Assembly: GCF_014199935.1 (NCBI RefSeq)
Contig: NZ_JACHOP010000018.1
Location: 44,844-108,843, forward strand
Length of the DNA: 64,000 nucleotides
Origin: Methylorubrum rhodinum
GTDB lineage: Bacteria; Pseudomonadota; Alphaproteobacteria; Rhizobiales; Beijerinckiaceae
Direction: 5' to 3'
Both the position numbers and the translations under genes were made by a program. Shown here in pieces: positions 53,496 to 62,902 of this stretch; position 1 is the stretch's first letter; every line of letters begins with the position of its first letter. Under the pieces are notes generated by a model. The model saw only the letters and a program-made list of their open reading frames with translations, made no database searches and was not told the origin of the DNA.

Positions 53496-54224
53496 CTAAC
53501 CGGCGAAGATCGCCGCGATCTCGTCCGTTCCCAGAATCCGATGATCGCCCGCCGCCAGATCGTCCGGCAGTGCCAGCCCGCCGACGCGGTCGCGGTGGAG
53601 CGCATCGACGTGGTTGCCCATGGCGGCGAACATCCGCCGGACCTGATGGTAGCGGCCCTCGTGCAGAGTCACCGAGCAGTGGGTGGCGTCCTCGGTCTCC
53701 ATCTCGACGGGCAGCAGCGGCCGGTCCTCACCCTCCAGCATCAGTTCGCCGGAGGACAGGATCGCCGCCTCGTCGCCCTGGAGCGGGCGGGCGAGGCTCA
53801 CCCGGTAGCGCTTGGCCACTTTGGCCTTGGGGGCGATGATCCGATGCAGCAGGGCGCCGTCGTCGGTCAGCAGCAGGAGGCCGGAGGTCTCCTTGTCGAG
53901 CCGGCCGACGGTGGAGAGCGCCGGGTCGCGGCGGCGCCAGCGCTCGGGCAGCAGGCCGTAGACCAGCGGCCCCGCCTCCTTGTGCGAGCAGGTGACGCCG
54001 AGCGGCTTGTGCAGCATCAGGCACAGGCCCGGCAGCGGATCGAGCGGCTCGCCCATCACGGTCATCCGGGCGGGAAGGTCGGGATCGAGCGGGATGCGGG
54101 CGGAGGCGTCGGTCAGCGGCGCGCCGTCTCGGAGGATGCGGCGGGCCCGGGCCAGCCCCTCGATCTCCCGGCGCGAGCCGTAGCCGAGGTTGGCCAGCAG
54201 CCGGTCGAGGCGCAACGCCTTCAT
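53496..54224 (-). CDS. RsuA/RluE-family pseudouridine synthase
   Basis: A 242-residue rRNA-modifying enzyme. An S4 RNA-binding domain at the N terminus (LRLDRLLANLGYGSRREI) is followed by the catalytic domain, with LMLHKPLGVTCS, the catalytic aspartate in GRLDKETSGLLLLTDDG, AKRYRVSL, and LHEGRYHQVRRMFAAMGNHV. This is the RsuA pattern, where E. coli RsuA makes pseudouridine 516 in 16S rRNA; related RluB/E/F act on 23S rRNA, so the exact position is open. The start overlaps the stop of the rsmC-like gene by four bases (ATGA), forming an rRNA-modification pair. Confidence 0.92.
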   Translation of the reverse strand: MKALRLDRLLANLGYGSRREIEGLARARRILRDGAPLTDASARIPLDPDLPARMTVMGEPLDPLPGLCLMLHKPLGVTCSHKEAGPLVYGLLPERWRRRDPALSTVGRLDKETSGLLLLTDDGALLHRIIAPKAKVAKRYRVSLARPLQGDEAAILSSGELMLEGEDRPLLPVEMETEDATHCSVTLHEGRYHQVRRMFAAMGNHVDALHRDRVGGLALPDDLAAGDHRILGTDEIAAIFAG

Positions 54225-55138
54225 TTGCGGGCCTCGAACAGCTTGTAGCCGCCTTCCGTCACCGTGGGCGTCACGGTCTTGAAGGCGGCGCGCAAGGGGG
54301 CCTCGTAGGGCAGGTGGGCGTTGGCCACGAGGTACAGCGTGCCGCCGTTGCGGAGCGCCGCCGCCGCGCGGGCGATGAACGCTTGGCCCAGCGCCTGATC
54401 CTCGGCGCCGCCGTCGTGGAAGGGGGGATTGGTCACGACGAAGTCGAGGCCGGTGAGCGCGGGTTCGGCGCCGCGGAGATCCGCCCAATGCGCGGTGGCG
54501 CGGGCCTCGCCGACATTGCGCCGGGCCATCTCGATCGCCCGGCGGTCGATGTCGATCATCGCCAGCGACTTGACCTTTTCGGAGTGCAGCACCGCGCGCG
54601 AGAGGATGCCGAGACCGCAGCCGAAATCGGCGCCCTTGCCCGACAGGCTCGGCAGATGGCGCAGCAGCAGCGCGGTACCGGGATCGAGCCGGTCCCAGGA
54701 GAAGATGCCGGGCTGGGTGCACAGACCGAGATTGTCGATGTGGCGCGGGCGCCCCGCCTGGATCGCCTCATCGAGGCCGGCGGGTGCGGCCGGGCGCGTC
54801 GCGGTGCAGATGCGGTGATGGCGCTTGGCCTCCTCGGTGATCGCGCAGCCGAAATTGCGCAATTCCTTGGCGAGCCGGGTGCCGCCCTTGTCCTTGGGTG
54901 CCAGCACGGTGAGCCGCCCGCCGGGCTTCAGGGCCCGCAGCGCGAGCGCCAGGGCATAGCGGCGCTCGACCGTGCCGGGGGGCGCGAGCAGCACGGCATT
55001 CTCCAGACTGTCGGCGGCGATGTCTTCGAGACGCGCCGAGCCGGGGATCAGCGGCGAGACCTGCGCGGCGCCGTCCGGCACGGCGACAAGTTCGGCCAGC
55101 GGTAGGCCGTGGACGATGGCGTCAGAGGCGGCGGACAT
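54221..55138 (-). CDS. rsmC: RsmC-like rRNA (guanine-N2) methyltransferase
   Basis: A 305-residue S-adenosylmethionine-dependent enzyme. The C-terminal half is a class I methyltransferase with motif I GADFGCGLGILSRAVL, an acidic MIDIDRRAIEMA strand 2 and the catalytic NPPFHDGG typical of enzymes methylating exocyclic amino groups of bases. The N-terminal half is a degenerate duplicate of the fold (LKPGGRLTVLAPKDKGG), as in RsmC and RlmG. The 16S G1207 target is inferred from the similar architecture and from coupling to an RsuA-like gene. It overlaps that gene by four bases and starts just after a family B repeat. Confidence 0.88.
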   Translation of the reverse strand: MSAASDAIVHGLPLAELVAVPDGAAQVSPLIPGSARLEDIAADSLENAVLLAPPGTVERRYALALALRALKPGGRLTVLAPKDKGGTRLAKELRNFGCAITEEAKRHHRICTATRPAAPAGLDEAIQAGRPRHIDNLGLCTQPGIFSWDRLDPGTALLLRHLPSLSGKGADFGCGLGILSRAVLHSEKVKSLAMIDIDRRAIEMARRNVGEARATAHWADLRGAEPALTGLDFVVTNPPFHDGGAEDQALGQAFIARAAAALRNGGTLYLVANAHLPYEAPLRAAFKTVTPTVTEGGYKLFEARK

Positions 55139-55182
55139 GGACTCGCATCATCTCGGCTTCGGACCCGATATCGCGCGCGTTT

Positions 55183-55291
55183 CCCCTCCCCCTTGCGGGG
55201 AGGGGTAGGGGTGGGGGTGGTTCAGGATCGAGCGCCCCGGTGCCTTCTGCGCCACCCCCACCTCCTACCTCCTCCCCGCAAGGGGGAGGAG
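55183..55291. repeat. GC-rich inverted repeat, family B (copy 3)
   Basis: CCCCTCCCCCTTGCGGGGAGG and GGTGGGGGTGGTTCAG, then CCACCCCCACCTCC and CTCCCCGCAAGGGGGAGG inverted, between the rsmC-like start and the era stop. It could end the lepB-rnc-era transcript. Confidence 0.9.
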
Positions 55292-55348
55292 AGCTCCCGG
55301 TTCGGCTCGGATGGTTGTTACGGGGACGGCATGAAGCCCCAAAAGGAA

Positions 55349-56293
55349 TCAGCCGGTCGGAAATTCCAGCCCCATCTCGCGGTAGCGGGCGGGGTCGTCG
55401 GCCCAGTTCTCGCGGACCTTTACGTGCAGGAACAGGTGGACCTTGGCCTCGGCCACCTCCGAAATCTCGATGCGGGCGGCCTGACCGATCGCCTTGATGG
55501 TCTGGCCGTTCTTGCCCAGCACGATCGAGCGCTGGCTCTCGCGCTCGACGAAGATGGTCTGCTCGATCCGGACCGAGCCGTCGGGCCGGGCCTGCCACTG
55601 GTCGGTCTCGACGGTGGAGCGGTAGGGCAGCTCCTCGTGCAGCCGGTCGTAGATCTTTTCCCGCGTGATCTCGGCGGCCAGCATCCGCAGCGGCGCGTCG
55701 GAGACCTGATCCTCGGGGTAGAGCCAGGGGGAGGACGGCATCCGGTCCGCCAGCGCCTTGCGCAGGCGCTCGATGCCGTCGCCCTTGAGCGCCGAGATCA
55801 TGAAGGTGTCCTCGAATGGCACCTGCTGGTTGAGCTTGGCGGCCAGTTCGAGCAGGCGCTCGCGGGGGATCAGGTCGATCTTGTTGAGGATCAGGATCTT
55901 GGGCCGCTTCACCTCGGGCAGGCGGCGGAGAATGGTCTCGACCTCCTCGTCGGCGCCTTTCCGGGCATCGACCAAGAGGCAGACCGCGTCGGCGTCCGCC
56001 GCGCCGCTCCAGGCGGAATGCACCATCGCCCGGTCGAGGCGGCGCTTCGGGGCGAAGATGCCGGGGGTGTCCACCAGGATGATCTGGGCGGCGCCCTCCA
56101 TGACGATGCCGCGCACGAGGGCGCGGGTCGTCTGCACCTTGCGCGAGACGATCGAGACCTTGGCGCCGACCAGCGCGTTCAGCAGCGTCGACTTGCCCGC
56201 GTTCGGCACGCCGATCAGCGCGACGAAGCCCGCGCGGGTGTCCTGCGGCTGCCTCTGCTCGTGCGGTCCGCCCGTCGTGTCGTCCTCAGCCAT
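55349..56293 (-). CDS. era: GTPase Era
   Basis: A 314-residue GTPase that binds the 3' end of 16S rRNA and helps 30S assembly. The G domain has GVPNAGKSTLLNALVG, the DTPG of switch II and NKIDL; a KH domain follows with VERESQRSIVLGKNGQTIKAIG, whose GxxG-like loop binds RNA. The length is normal for alphaproteobacteria. It overlaps rnc by eight bases, as is usual in this lineage, where RNase III and Era act on the same rRNA pathway. Confidence 0.97.
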   Translation of the reverse strand: MAEDDTTGGPHEQRQPQDTRAGFVALIGVPNAGKSTLLNALVGAKVSIVSRKVQTTRALVRGIVMEGAAQIILVDTPGIFAPKRRLDRAMVHSAWSGAADADAVCLLVDARKGADEEVETILRRLPEVKRPKILILNKIDLIPRERLLELAAKLNQQVPFEDTFMISALKGDGIERLRKALADRMPSSPWLYPEDQVSDAPLRMLAAEITREKIYDRLHEELPYRSTVETDQWQARPDGSVRIEQTIFVERESQRSIVLGKNGQTIKAIGQAARIEISEVAEAKVHLFLHVKVRENWADDPARYREMGLEFPTG

Positions 56294-57056
56294 GGGTGTC
56301 GTCCTGATCCTGGGTGCCGCCGATGCCCTCGCGGGCCAGCACGGCGCGGGCGGCCTCCTGCTCGGCCACGCGCTTGGAATTGCCCTCGCCGTAACCCGGC
56401 TCGATCCCGTCCACCCGCACGGCGATGCGGAAGACCGGGGCGTGGTCGGGGCCGGAGCGGTCCACCACCTCGTAGAGCGGGATCGGCAGGCTGCGCGCCA
56501 TCGCCCATTCCTGCAAGGAGGATTTGGCGTCGCGCCCGCGCGGCGCGCCGGTCACCTCGCCGGGGCGGAAGGCCGCCTGCACGATCGCCTTGGTGGCCGC
56601 GTAGCCGGCATCGAGAAAGACCGCGCCGAGGATCGATTCGCAGACGTCGGCGAGGATGGTCTGGTTGCGCCGCCCGCCGGTCTGGACCTCGCCGGGGCCG
56701 AGATTGAGATGGGGCCCGACCTCCCAGGCTTCGGCCACCGCCGCGCAGGTCTCCCGCCGCACGAGGCCGGCCAGCCGCCGCGATAGCTCGCCTTCCTCCG
56801 CGTCCGGGAAGGCGGTGTAGAGGCTTTCCGCGATGGCGAGCCCCAGCACGCGGTCGCCCAGAAATTCGAGGCGCTGGTAGCTGCCGACCCGGCCGGTATG
56901 GCCCGCCTTGCTGACATGGGTCAGCGCCAGCGGCAGCAGCGCGGAGTCTGCGAAGGTATGGCCGATGCGGGCTTCCAGCACGTCGAGGCCCGGCCGCGGC
57001 CGCTGGGCGCGCCGGGCACGGCTGGAGCGCGGGGCGCCTTCGTCGGGCGCGCTCAA
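56286..57056 (-). CDS. rnc: Ribonuclease III
   Basis: A 256-residue endonuclease cutting double-stranded RNA, needed for rRNA processing and mRNA turnover. The catalytic RNase III domain has QRLEFLGDRVLGLAIAE, with the acidic metal ligands, and ADVCESILGAVFLDAG; the C-terminal double-stranded RNA-binding domain includes DAKSSLQEWA and GEGNSKRVAEQEAARAVL. The start used is a TTG at 57056, which gives about 25 residues before homology; no ribosome-binding site is evident, so the start may be internal. It lies between lepB and era, translationally linked to era. Confidence 0.95.
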   Translation of the reverse strand: MSAPDEGAPRSSRARRAQRPRPGLDVLEARIGHTFADSALLPLALTHVSKAGHTGRVGSYQRLEFLGDRVLGLAIAESLYTAFPDAEEGELSRRLAGLVRRETCAAVAEAWEVGPHLNLGPGEVQTGGRRNQTILADVCESILGAVFLDAGYAATKAIVQAAFRPGEVTGAPRGRDAKSSLQEWAMARSLPIPLYEVVDRSGPDHAPVFRIAVRVDGIEPGYGEGNSKRVAEQEAARAVLAREGIGGTQDQDDTHG

Positions 57057-57119
57057 CGCCGTTTGCCCGCCGGAGCGGGGCTTTCTGTCGGTGCCGCGGT
57101 CACGATGGCGAAATAGCGG

Positions 57120-57920
57120 TCAGTGGATCGTCGTGAAGAGGCGGTTCCAGCGGACATCCGCGGGCCAGCGCCAGAGCTGCCAGGCGGGGGTGCGCTCGTC
57201 GATCGAGAAGAAGATCATCTCGGCCCGGCCGACGAAGTTCTCGAACGGCACGTAGCCGACGCTGGAGAGGTCGCGCGAATCGGTCGAGTTGTCGCGGTTG
57301 TCGCCCATCATGAAATAGTGCCCCTCGGGCACCGTGTAGACCGTGGTGTTGTCCCAGAAGCCGCGGTCGCCATCGCGCTCGATCACCTTGTGGCTGACCC
57401 CGCCGGGCAGCGTCTCGGTGTACTGGGCGACCTTCACGGTCTGGTCGAAGGCGTCGAGGGTCTCGTAATCGGCGATGCGCTCGCGCTTGACCGGCTTGCC
57501 GTTGATGTTGAGCACGCCCTCGATCATCTGGATCTTGTCGCCGGGCAAGCCGATGACGCGCTTGATATAGTCGGTGGCGTTGTCCTTTGGCAGCTTGAAC
57601 ACGGCGATGTCGCCGCGCTTCGGCTCGGCCGCCCAGATCCGCCCATGCGCCTCGAACGGCAGGTACTCCGACAGCGGCAGGGAGTATTTCGAGTAGCCGT
57701 AGGTGTACTTCGACACGAACAGGTAATCGCCGATCAGAAGCGTCGGGATCAGCGAGCCCGAGGGGATATTGAACGGCTGGAACAGGAGCGTGCGCACCAC
57801 GAGCGCGATCAGCAGCGCCTGGACGCCGACCTTCACGGTCTCGCGGATGCTCTCCCAGGTGCCGGGTTCCGCCGCCCGGATCTCCGATTTGCTGTCGCGA
57901 TCCACGCGTGCGGGTTCCAT
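57120..57920 (-). CDS. lepB: Signal peptidase I
   Basis: A 266-residue inner-membrane serine protease that releases exported proteins by removing signal peptides. A single membrane segment spans about residues 28-48, then the catalytic Ser in PSGSLIPTLLIGDYLFV (box B), the general-base Lys in YIKRVIGLPGD (box D) and MGDNRDNSTDSR (box E). Length and single-anchor topology fit the alphaproteobacterial enzyme. It is upstream of rnc in a conserved block. The region between lepB and acpS (143 bases) has no visible gene. Confidence 0.97.
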   Translation of the reverse strand: MEPARVDRDSKSEIRAAEPGTWESIRETVKVGVQALLIALVVRTLLFQPFNIPSGSLIPTLLIGDYLFVSKYTYGYSKYSLPLSEYLPFEAHGRIWAAEPKRGDIAVFKLPKDNATDYIKRVIGLPGDKIQMIEGVLNINGKPVKRERIADYETLDAFDQTVKVAQYTETLPGGVSHKVIERDGDRGFWDNTTVYTVPEGHYFMMGDNRDNSTDSRDLSSVGYVPFENFVGRAEMIFFSIDERTPAWQLWRWPADVRWNRLFTTIH

Positions 57921-58062
57921 GATCTCGTTGCCTTCGCAGCCTCACACGCCGATGCCCGGCCCGAGACCGTCCATCGCGCAATCGTTCTGCTGGGCCGGGG
58001 GTCTAGACCATGCGCGGGCCGCCCGCAACGCGAGGATAAGCCGGCTCAGCCGTGTATTCAGT

Positions 58063-58470
58063 TCAGGGCTTGGCCGCCGGGACCGCTTCGATGATCACGA
58101 AGGCTTGCGCCAGAGGGGGTTCGTCGGTGAGCGTGATGTGCAGCCGCGCCTCAAAGCCCGCCGGAACCATGCGTGACAGGTGTTCCTGCGCACCTCCGGA
58201 GAGCCGCAGCGTCGGCTGGCCGCCGGGAAGGTTCACCACCTCCATGTCGCGCCAGAACACCCCCTGGCCGATCCCGGTGCCGAGCGCCTTGGCGCAGGCT
58301 TCCTTGGCGGCGAAGCGCCGGGCATAGGACGGCGCCCGCGCCGCCCGCCGGTCGCACTTTGCCCGCTCGCCCTCGGTGAAGACCCGGTGGGTGAAGCGCT
58401 CGCCGTACTTTTCGAGGGAATTCTCGATCCGGCGGATGTCGCAGAGATCGGTGCCGATGCCGAGGATCAT
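58063..58470 (-). CDS. acpS: Holo-[acyl-carrier-protein] synthase
   Basis: A 135-residue phosphopantetheinyl transferase that charges acyl carrier protein from coenzyme A. The N-terminal ILGIGTDLCDIRRIE contains the metal-binding Asp; RRFAAKEACAKALGTG holds the second, with Glu and Lys; and the C-terminal LHITLTDEPPLAQAFVIIE strand completes the fold. The length is standard. In related genomes pdxJ lies directly upstream, but here an AT-rich insertion of roughly 700 bases separates them, so acpS may depend on a new promoter inside that insertion. Confidence 0.96.
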   Translation of the reverse strand: MILGIGTDLCDIRRIENSLEKYGERFTHRVFTEGERAKCDRRAARAPSYARRFAAKEACAKALGTGIGQGVFWRDMEVVNLPGGQPTLRLSGGAQEHLSRMVPAGFEARLHITLTDEPPLAQAFVIIEAVPAAKP

Positions 58471-58667
58471 GTTTCGATCGCTTCCCGCTACCAGATTGTC
58501 TGGTGCTATATCTTAGTCGGCGCATGCATGTGATGCGGAGTCATGTCGGAAGATAAAATGGGACATACTAGGCTACGATAATCTCGCAGCCTTGAATGGA
58601 AATTTTTCTAACAGTTTTCAGCCACGGATTGACAGCATATTAGTTTTATATTAAGTTCTGTTTGATT

Positions 58668-59066
58668 TCAGGTCTGATCATGTAGAAGTAGTGATATCAG
58701 TGTTGCGTTTATCAATAGGAAAATTGGAACCAAGAGGACATTTTTGAATATACCTGTCTCGGATTTGAGCGCATACTGGCTATTTATCTTCGGATTGACA
58801 AAGATATCGACATCGCCTCCGTCGAAGATTTTTATTATATGATATTCTCTCTTGTTCAAGTCATTGTAGCTTATGCCGTTTAGTTCATAAACTAATGCCG
58901 GCACAATAAATGTGGAGTCGCCGCATGATGTGGTAGCGGAACCCACGATTTTTCCTGTGATCGGTATCCAATATTTTGGCCTAGTAAGATTCGATATAAA
59001 TGCTGCAATCAGCGTTATATCAAAAAGCAACGTACAGATAATTGCTACAAAATTCTTGCTGCTCAT
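58668..59066 (-). CDS. DUF3592-like two-helix membrane protein (AT-rich insert)
   Basis: A 132-residue protein with membrane segments at about 5-25 and 107-126 and a beta-rich soluble loop between them (WIPITGKIVGSATTSCGD, VYELNGISY, FVNPKINSQYALKSE). This two-helix sandwich resembles DUF3592 proteins, whose function is unknown. The ATG at 59066 was chosen because AAGG lies nine bases upstream; a TTG six codons earlier is less likely. The gene and its flanks (about 58480-59160) are strongly AT-rich with rare codons for this genome, unlike everything around, indicating recent horizontal transfer into the pdxJ-acpS junction. It is on the same strand as both neighbours. Confidence 0.78.
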   Translation of the reverse strand: MSSKNFVAIICTLLFDITLIAAFISNLTRPKYWIPITGKIVGSATTSCGDSTFIVPALVYELNGISYNDLNKREYHIIKIFDGGDVDIFVNPKINSQYALKSETGIFKNVLLVPIFLLINATLISLLLHDQT

Positions 59067-59178
59067 ATGGGTGTTGCCTTGCAATCTGATTTGTTGCTCC
59101 GCCTCGGCTGTTCAGCGCCCCGATTTCGATCCGGATTGAAAGTTCCTGCCAACCATCCTCAACTTACTAGTGCTCCGG

Positions 59179-59916
59179 CTACCGCCGCGCCCGGTCCATC
59201 GCCGCCCGCATGTCGTGCACGGCCTGCCGCAAACCGACGAAGATCGCCTCGGCGATCAGCGCGTGGCCGATGTTCAGCTCGCGCAACTGCGGCACGGCCG
59301 CGACCGGGCCGACGCTATCCAGCGTCAGGCCGTGGCCGGCATGGATCTCGAGGCCGAGCCCGGCGCCGTGGGCGGCGGCGCGCACGATCCGGTCGAGTTC
59401 ATGCGCGACGCGCGCGGTGTCACCCGCAACGCAAGCCTCGCAGTAGCTTCCGGTATGGAGTTCGACCACCGGCGCCCCGAGCGCACGGGCCGCCTCCATC
59501 ACCGCCTCGTCGGGCTCGACGAACAGCGACACGCGGATGCCGGCCTCGGACAGCGTCGCGATGCGGGGCGCGAGGTGCGCGCGCCCGCCGACGATGTCGA
59601 GCCCGCCCTCGGTGGTGCGCTCCTCGCGCTTCTCCGGCACGAGGCAGGCGGCATGCGGCCGGGTATGGAGCGCGATGCCGACCATCTCGTCGGTCGCTGC
59701 CATCTCCAGGTTCAGCGGCACCGGCAGGCTTTTAAGCGCCGCGATATCGGCGTCGCGGATGTGGCGGCGGTCCTCGCGCAGATGCGCGGTGATGCCGTCG
59801 GCGCCCGCTGCCACGGCCTCCCCTGCGGCGCGCACCGGATCGGGCATGAGCCCGCCGCGGGCGTTGCGGACGGTGGCGACGTGATCGATGTTCACGCCCA
59901 GGCGCAGGGACGACAC
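59179..59916 (-). CDS. pdxJ: Pyridoxine 5'-phosphate synthase
   Basis: A 245-residue TIM-barrel enzyme that condenses 1-deoxy-xylulose 5-phosphate with aminoacetone 3-phosphate to pyridoxine 5'-phosphate. It starts with LRLGVNIDHVATVRNAR, has EDRRHI, LNLEMAATDEM, ACLVPEKREERTTEGGLD and HAGHGL near the active site, and ends NIGHALIAEAIFVGL. A TTG seven codons upstream is in frame, but the GTG at 59916 is preceded by GGAAGAAGA six bases before it and gives the typical N terminus. It heads the block continued by acpS, lepB, rnc and era, now interrupted by the AT-rich gene. Confidence 0.95.
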   Translation of the reverse strand: MSSLRLGVNIDHVATVRNARGGLMPDPVRAAGEAVAAGADGITAHLREDRRHIRDADIAALKSLPVPLNLEMAATDEMVGIALHTRPHAACLVPEKREERTTEGGLDIVGGRAHLAPRIATLSEAGIRVSLFVEPDEAVMEAARALGAPVVELHTGSYCEACVAGDTARVAHELDRIVRAAAHGAGLGLEIHAGHGLTLDSVGPVAAVPQLRELNIGHALIAEAIFVGLRQAVHDMRAAMDRARR

Positions 59917-60100
59917 GGCTTCTTCTTCCGGGCTCAAAAGATATGGGCAGCCGGTTTAGCCGCTGCCGCCGGGGCTTGGAAGCGGCTCGGAAGCGGGACT
60001 TCGCCACGGGCTGCGGCGGCGGGCGTGGTTGCGCGGGCGGCGGAAGTGCCCAGATTGAGGCGCGGCCGTTCCGGCCGGAAGACCAACCGATCGAGCGCGC

Positions 60101-62683
60101 ATGCATGGCACGTTGTCCCGGCCGGATTCCCCGCAAAGCCGGCCGGCCGCCTCCCGGCTGCCGCTGACCCTGCGCTTGGCGCTCCGCGAACTGCGCGGCG
60201 GGCTTTCGGGCTTTCGCGTCTTCATCGCCTGCATCGCCTTGGGTGTGGCCGCGATCAGCGGCGTCACCTCGATCGCCGCCTCGCTCTCGGGCGGGCTCGG
60301 GCGCGAGGGCCGGCGAATTCTCGGCGGCGACCTCACCTATTCGCTGGTCAACCGCGAGGCGACCCAGGCCGAGCGGGCCGCATTGGCCGCCAAGGGCCCG
60401 GTCTCCGAGGTCGTGACTTTGCGCGCCATGGCGGTGGCGGGCGAGGGCGCGGCGCTCGTCGAGCTGAAGGCAGTCGATGCCTCGTACCCGGCGGTCGGTA
60501 CGGTCGAGACCGATCCGGCCCGGCCGCTGCCCGAGCTGCTCGCCGAGCGCGACGGCGTCTACGGCGCGGTGGCCGACCCGGCTCTCCTGACCCGGCTCGA
60601 CCTGAAGCCCGGTGACCGGGTCACGCTCGGCGGCTTCCCGGTCCAGATCCGCGCCGCGCTCGTGTCGGAGCCCGACAAGGTCGCCGCCGGCGTCGGCTTC
60701 GGCCCGCGGCTGATGATCGCGATGCCCGCGCTCCGCGCCACCGGCCTGATCCAGCCCGGCAGCCTCAACCAGTGGAGCTACCGTCTCCAGCTTCCCGGCC
60801 TCGACGACGCGCAGCTGACAGCGACCGACGCCGCGATCCAGAAGGCGCTGCCCGAGGCCGGCTTTCAGATGCGCGGGCGGACCAACGCCGATCCGCGCTT
60901 CGCCAAGGGCATCGAGCGCTTCACCCAGTTCCTCACGCTCGTCGGGCTGACCGCGCTGATCGTCGGCGGCGTCGGCGTAGCGAATGCCGTGCGGGCCTTC
61001 GTCGACGGGCGGCGCGGGGCGATCGCGACGCTGAAAAGTGTCGGCGCGCCGGGCTCGCAGGTGGTCGGGCTCTACCTCGTGCAGGTCATGCTGATCGCCG
61101 GACTCAGCACGGTGCTCGGACTGGCGCTCGGCGCCGCCCTGCCGTTCGGGCTCGACTTCGCCCTGCGCGACCAGCTTCCGTTGCCGCTCAACCCCGAGAT
61201 CGCGCCGGGCCGCCTCGCGCTCGCCGCCGCCTACGGGTTGCTCACCGCGCTCGCCTTCGCGATCCTGCCGCTGGGGCGCGCCCACGACGTGCCGGTGGCC
61301 AGCCTGTTTCGCGACGGCGTCGATCCCGAGCGGCGCCGGCCGCGGACCCGCTACCTCGTGGGTCTGGCGCTCGCGCTCCTGGCGCTCGCTGGCCTCGCCC
61401 TCGTCACGGCGTTCGACCGCAAGGTCGCGCTGTACTTCATGCTGGCCGCAGGCCTCGCCTTCGGCGGGCTTCGGCTCATCGCGGTCGGCATCATGGCGTT
61501 GGCCGCCCGCCTGCCGCGGCCGCGGGCGATGGCGCCGCGGATGGCGCTGGCCAACCTCCACCGCCCCGGCGCGCTCACCCCCGCGGTCGTGCTCTCGCTC
61601 GGCCTCGGCACGACGCTGCTGGTGACGCTGGGCGCCATCGACGCCAACATCACCCGCGCGCTCGAAAGCTCGCTGCCGGGCCGCGCCCCGAGCCTGTTCT
61701 TCCTCGACGTGCCCTCGCGCGACGCGGAGGCCTTCTCGGCCTTCCTCGGCTCGAAGGCGCCCGACGCCAAGATCGAGCGGGTGCCGATGATGCGTGGGCG
61801 CATCACCGCGCTGAACGGCGTGCCCGCGGGCCAGATCAAGCCGCCGGAGGACGCGAGCTGGATCCTCGACGGCGACCGCGGCATCACCTACGCCGAGATC
61901 CTGCCCGAGGGCTCGCAGATCCTCGACGGCACGTGGTGGAACGCGGAAGAAGGCCGCCAGCCGCTCGTCTCGTTCGAGTCGGACGCGGCGCGGGCGCTGG
62001 ACCTGAAGGTCGGCTCCACCGTCGCGGTCAACGTGCTCGGCCGCACGATCACCGCGAAGGTCGCCAACCTGCGCAAGGTCGAGTGGCGCTCGCTCGGCAT
62101 CAACTTCGTGATGGTGTTCTCCCCCGGCACGTTCCGCGGCGCGCCGCATGCGGACCTGGCCACCCTGACGCTGCCGAACGGCCCCGAGCCGAAGCTCGAG
62201 GCCGAGATCGTGCGCGACGCCGCCAAGGCCTTCCCCTCGGTCACCAGCGTGCGGGTGAAGGACGCGTTGGATGCCGTGAACGACCTCGTCCACAAGCTGA
62301 CGCTGGCGATCCGCGGCGCCAGCGTGGTGGCGGTGCTGACGAGCCTGCTCGTGCTCGCCGGGGCGCTCGCCGCCGGGCACCGGGCCCGGCTCTACGACGC
62401 CGTGGTGCTGAAGGTTCTCGGTGCCACCCGCGGCCGGCTTCTCTTCGCCTACGTGCTCGAATACGGTGCGCTCGGTGCCGTCACCGCTGCCTTCGGCATT
62501 CTGGCCGGGACGCTGGCCGGCTGGGGCATCGTCGCCCGGGTGATGCGGCTCGATTTCCGGCCCGATCCGGCGGGCGCCCTGATGGTGGCCGGCATCGCCG
62601 TCGCCTTCGCGGTGATCGTGGGCTTGGCCGGCACGTGGCGCATCCTCGGCCAGAAGCCGGCACCCTATCTGCGGCAGTTCTGA
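60101..62683 (+). CDS. FtsX/MacB-type ABC transporter permease
   Basis: An 860-residue membrane protein of the YbbP class. It has a first helix near residue 35-55 (VFIACIALGVAAISGVTSIAA), a large periplasmic domain (to about 270), three helices with an FtsX-type arrangement, a second set of helices around 420-470, another periplasmic domain, and three more helices at the end, giving about ten in total. GVGVANAVRAFVDGRRGAIATLKSVGA and ARLYDAVVLKVLGATRGRLL are the two coupling motifs contacting the ATPase. The matching ATPase gene is normally adjacent but is not visible in this window on either side, so it must be elsewhere. Substrate is unknown; related proteins act on lipoproteins or lipids. 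Confidence 0.9.
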   Translation: MHGTLSRPDSPQSRPAASRLPLTLRLALRELRGGLSGFRVFIACIALGVAAISGVTSIAASLSGGLGREGRRILGGDLTYSLVNREATQAERAALAAKGPVSEVVTLRAMAVAGEGAALVELKAVDASYPAVGTVETDPARPLPELLAERDGVYGAVADPALLTRLDLKPGDRVTLGGFPVQIRAALVSEPDKVAAGVGFGPRLMIAMPALRATGLIQPGSLNQWSYRLQLPGLDDAQLTATDAAIQKALPEAGFQMRGRTNADPRFAKGIERFTQFLTLVGLTALIVGGVGVANAVRAFVDGRRGAIATLKSVGAPGSQVVGLYLVQVMLIAGLSTVLGLALGAALPFGLDFALRDQLPLPLNPEIAPGRLALAAAYGLLTALAFAILPLGRAHDVPVASLFRDGVDPERRRPRTRYLVGLALALLALAGLALVTAFDRKVALYFMLAAGLAFGGLRLIAVGIMALAARLPRPRAMAPRMALANLHRPGALTPAVVLSLGLGTTLLVTLGAIDANITRALESSLPGRAPSLFFLDVPSRDAEAFSAFLGSKAPDAKIERVPMMRGRITALNGVPAGQIKPPEDASWILDGDRGITYAEILPEGSQILDGTWWNAEEGRQPLVSFESDAARALDLKVGSTVAVNVLGRTITAKVANLRKVEWRSLGINFVMVFSPGTFRGAPHADLATLTLPNGPEPKLEAEIVRDAAKAFPSVTSVRVKDALDAVNDLVHKLTLAIRGASVVAVLTSLLVLAGALAAGHRARLYDAVVLKVLGATRGRLLFAYVLEYGALGAVTAAFGILAGTLAGWGIVARVMRLDFRPDPAGALMVAGIAVAFAVIVGLAGTWRILGQKPAPYLRQF

Positions 62684-62902
62684 GTCATGGCCCCCGACGC
62701 CGAAAGACGAGCTTTAATCCCGGCGTTTGGTTAAAAACTTTCGCCGCCGGAACGACTTGAAATCTCGGCCGCGAGCTTCACCGCCCTCTTGTCTGTGACT
62801 GTCCGAGCGAACATATTCAGGCCCGAGGCGTGCTCGACACGCCGGGGTTCGCGCGTGGACCTCGCATCGATCCCGCGCCGGGAGCTTCCAAGGGAAACTT
62901 TC

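Noticed and set aside
60101..62683. Orphan FtsX-type permease as a broken transporter
   Set aside because: The protein is full length with both coupling motifs; its ATPase can be encoded elsewhere.
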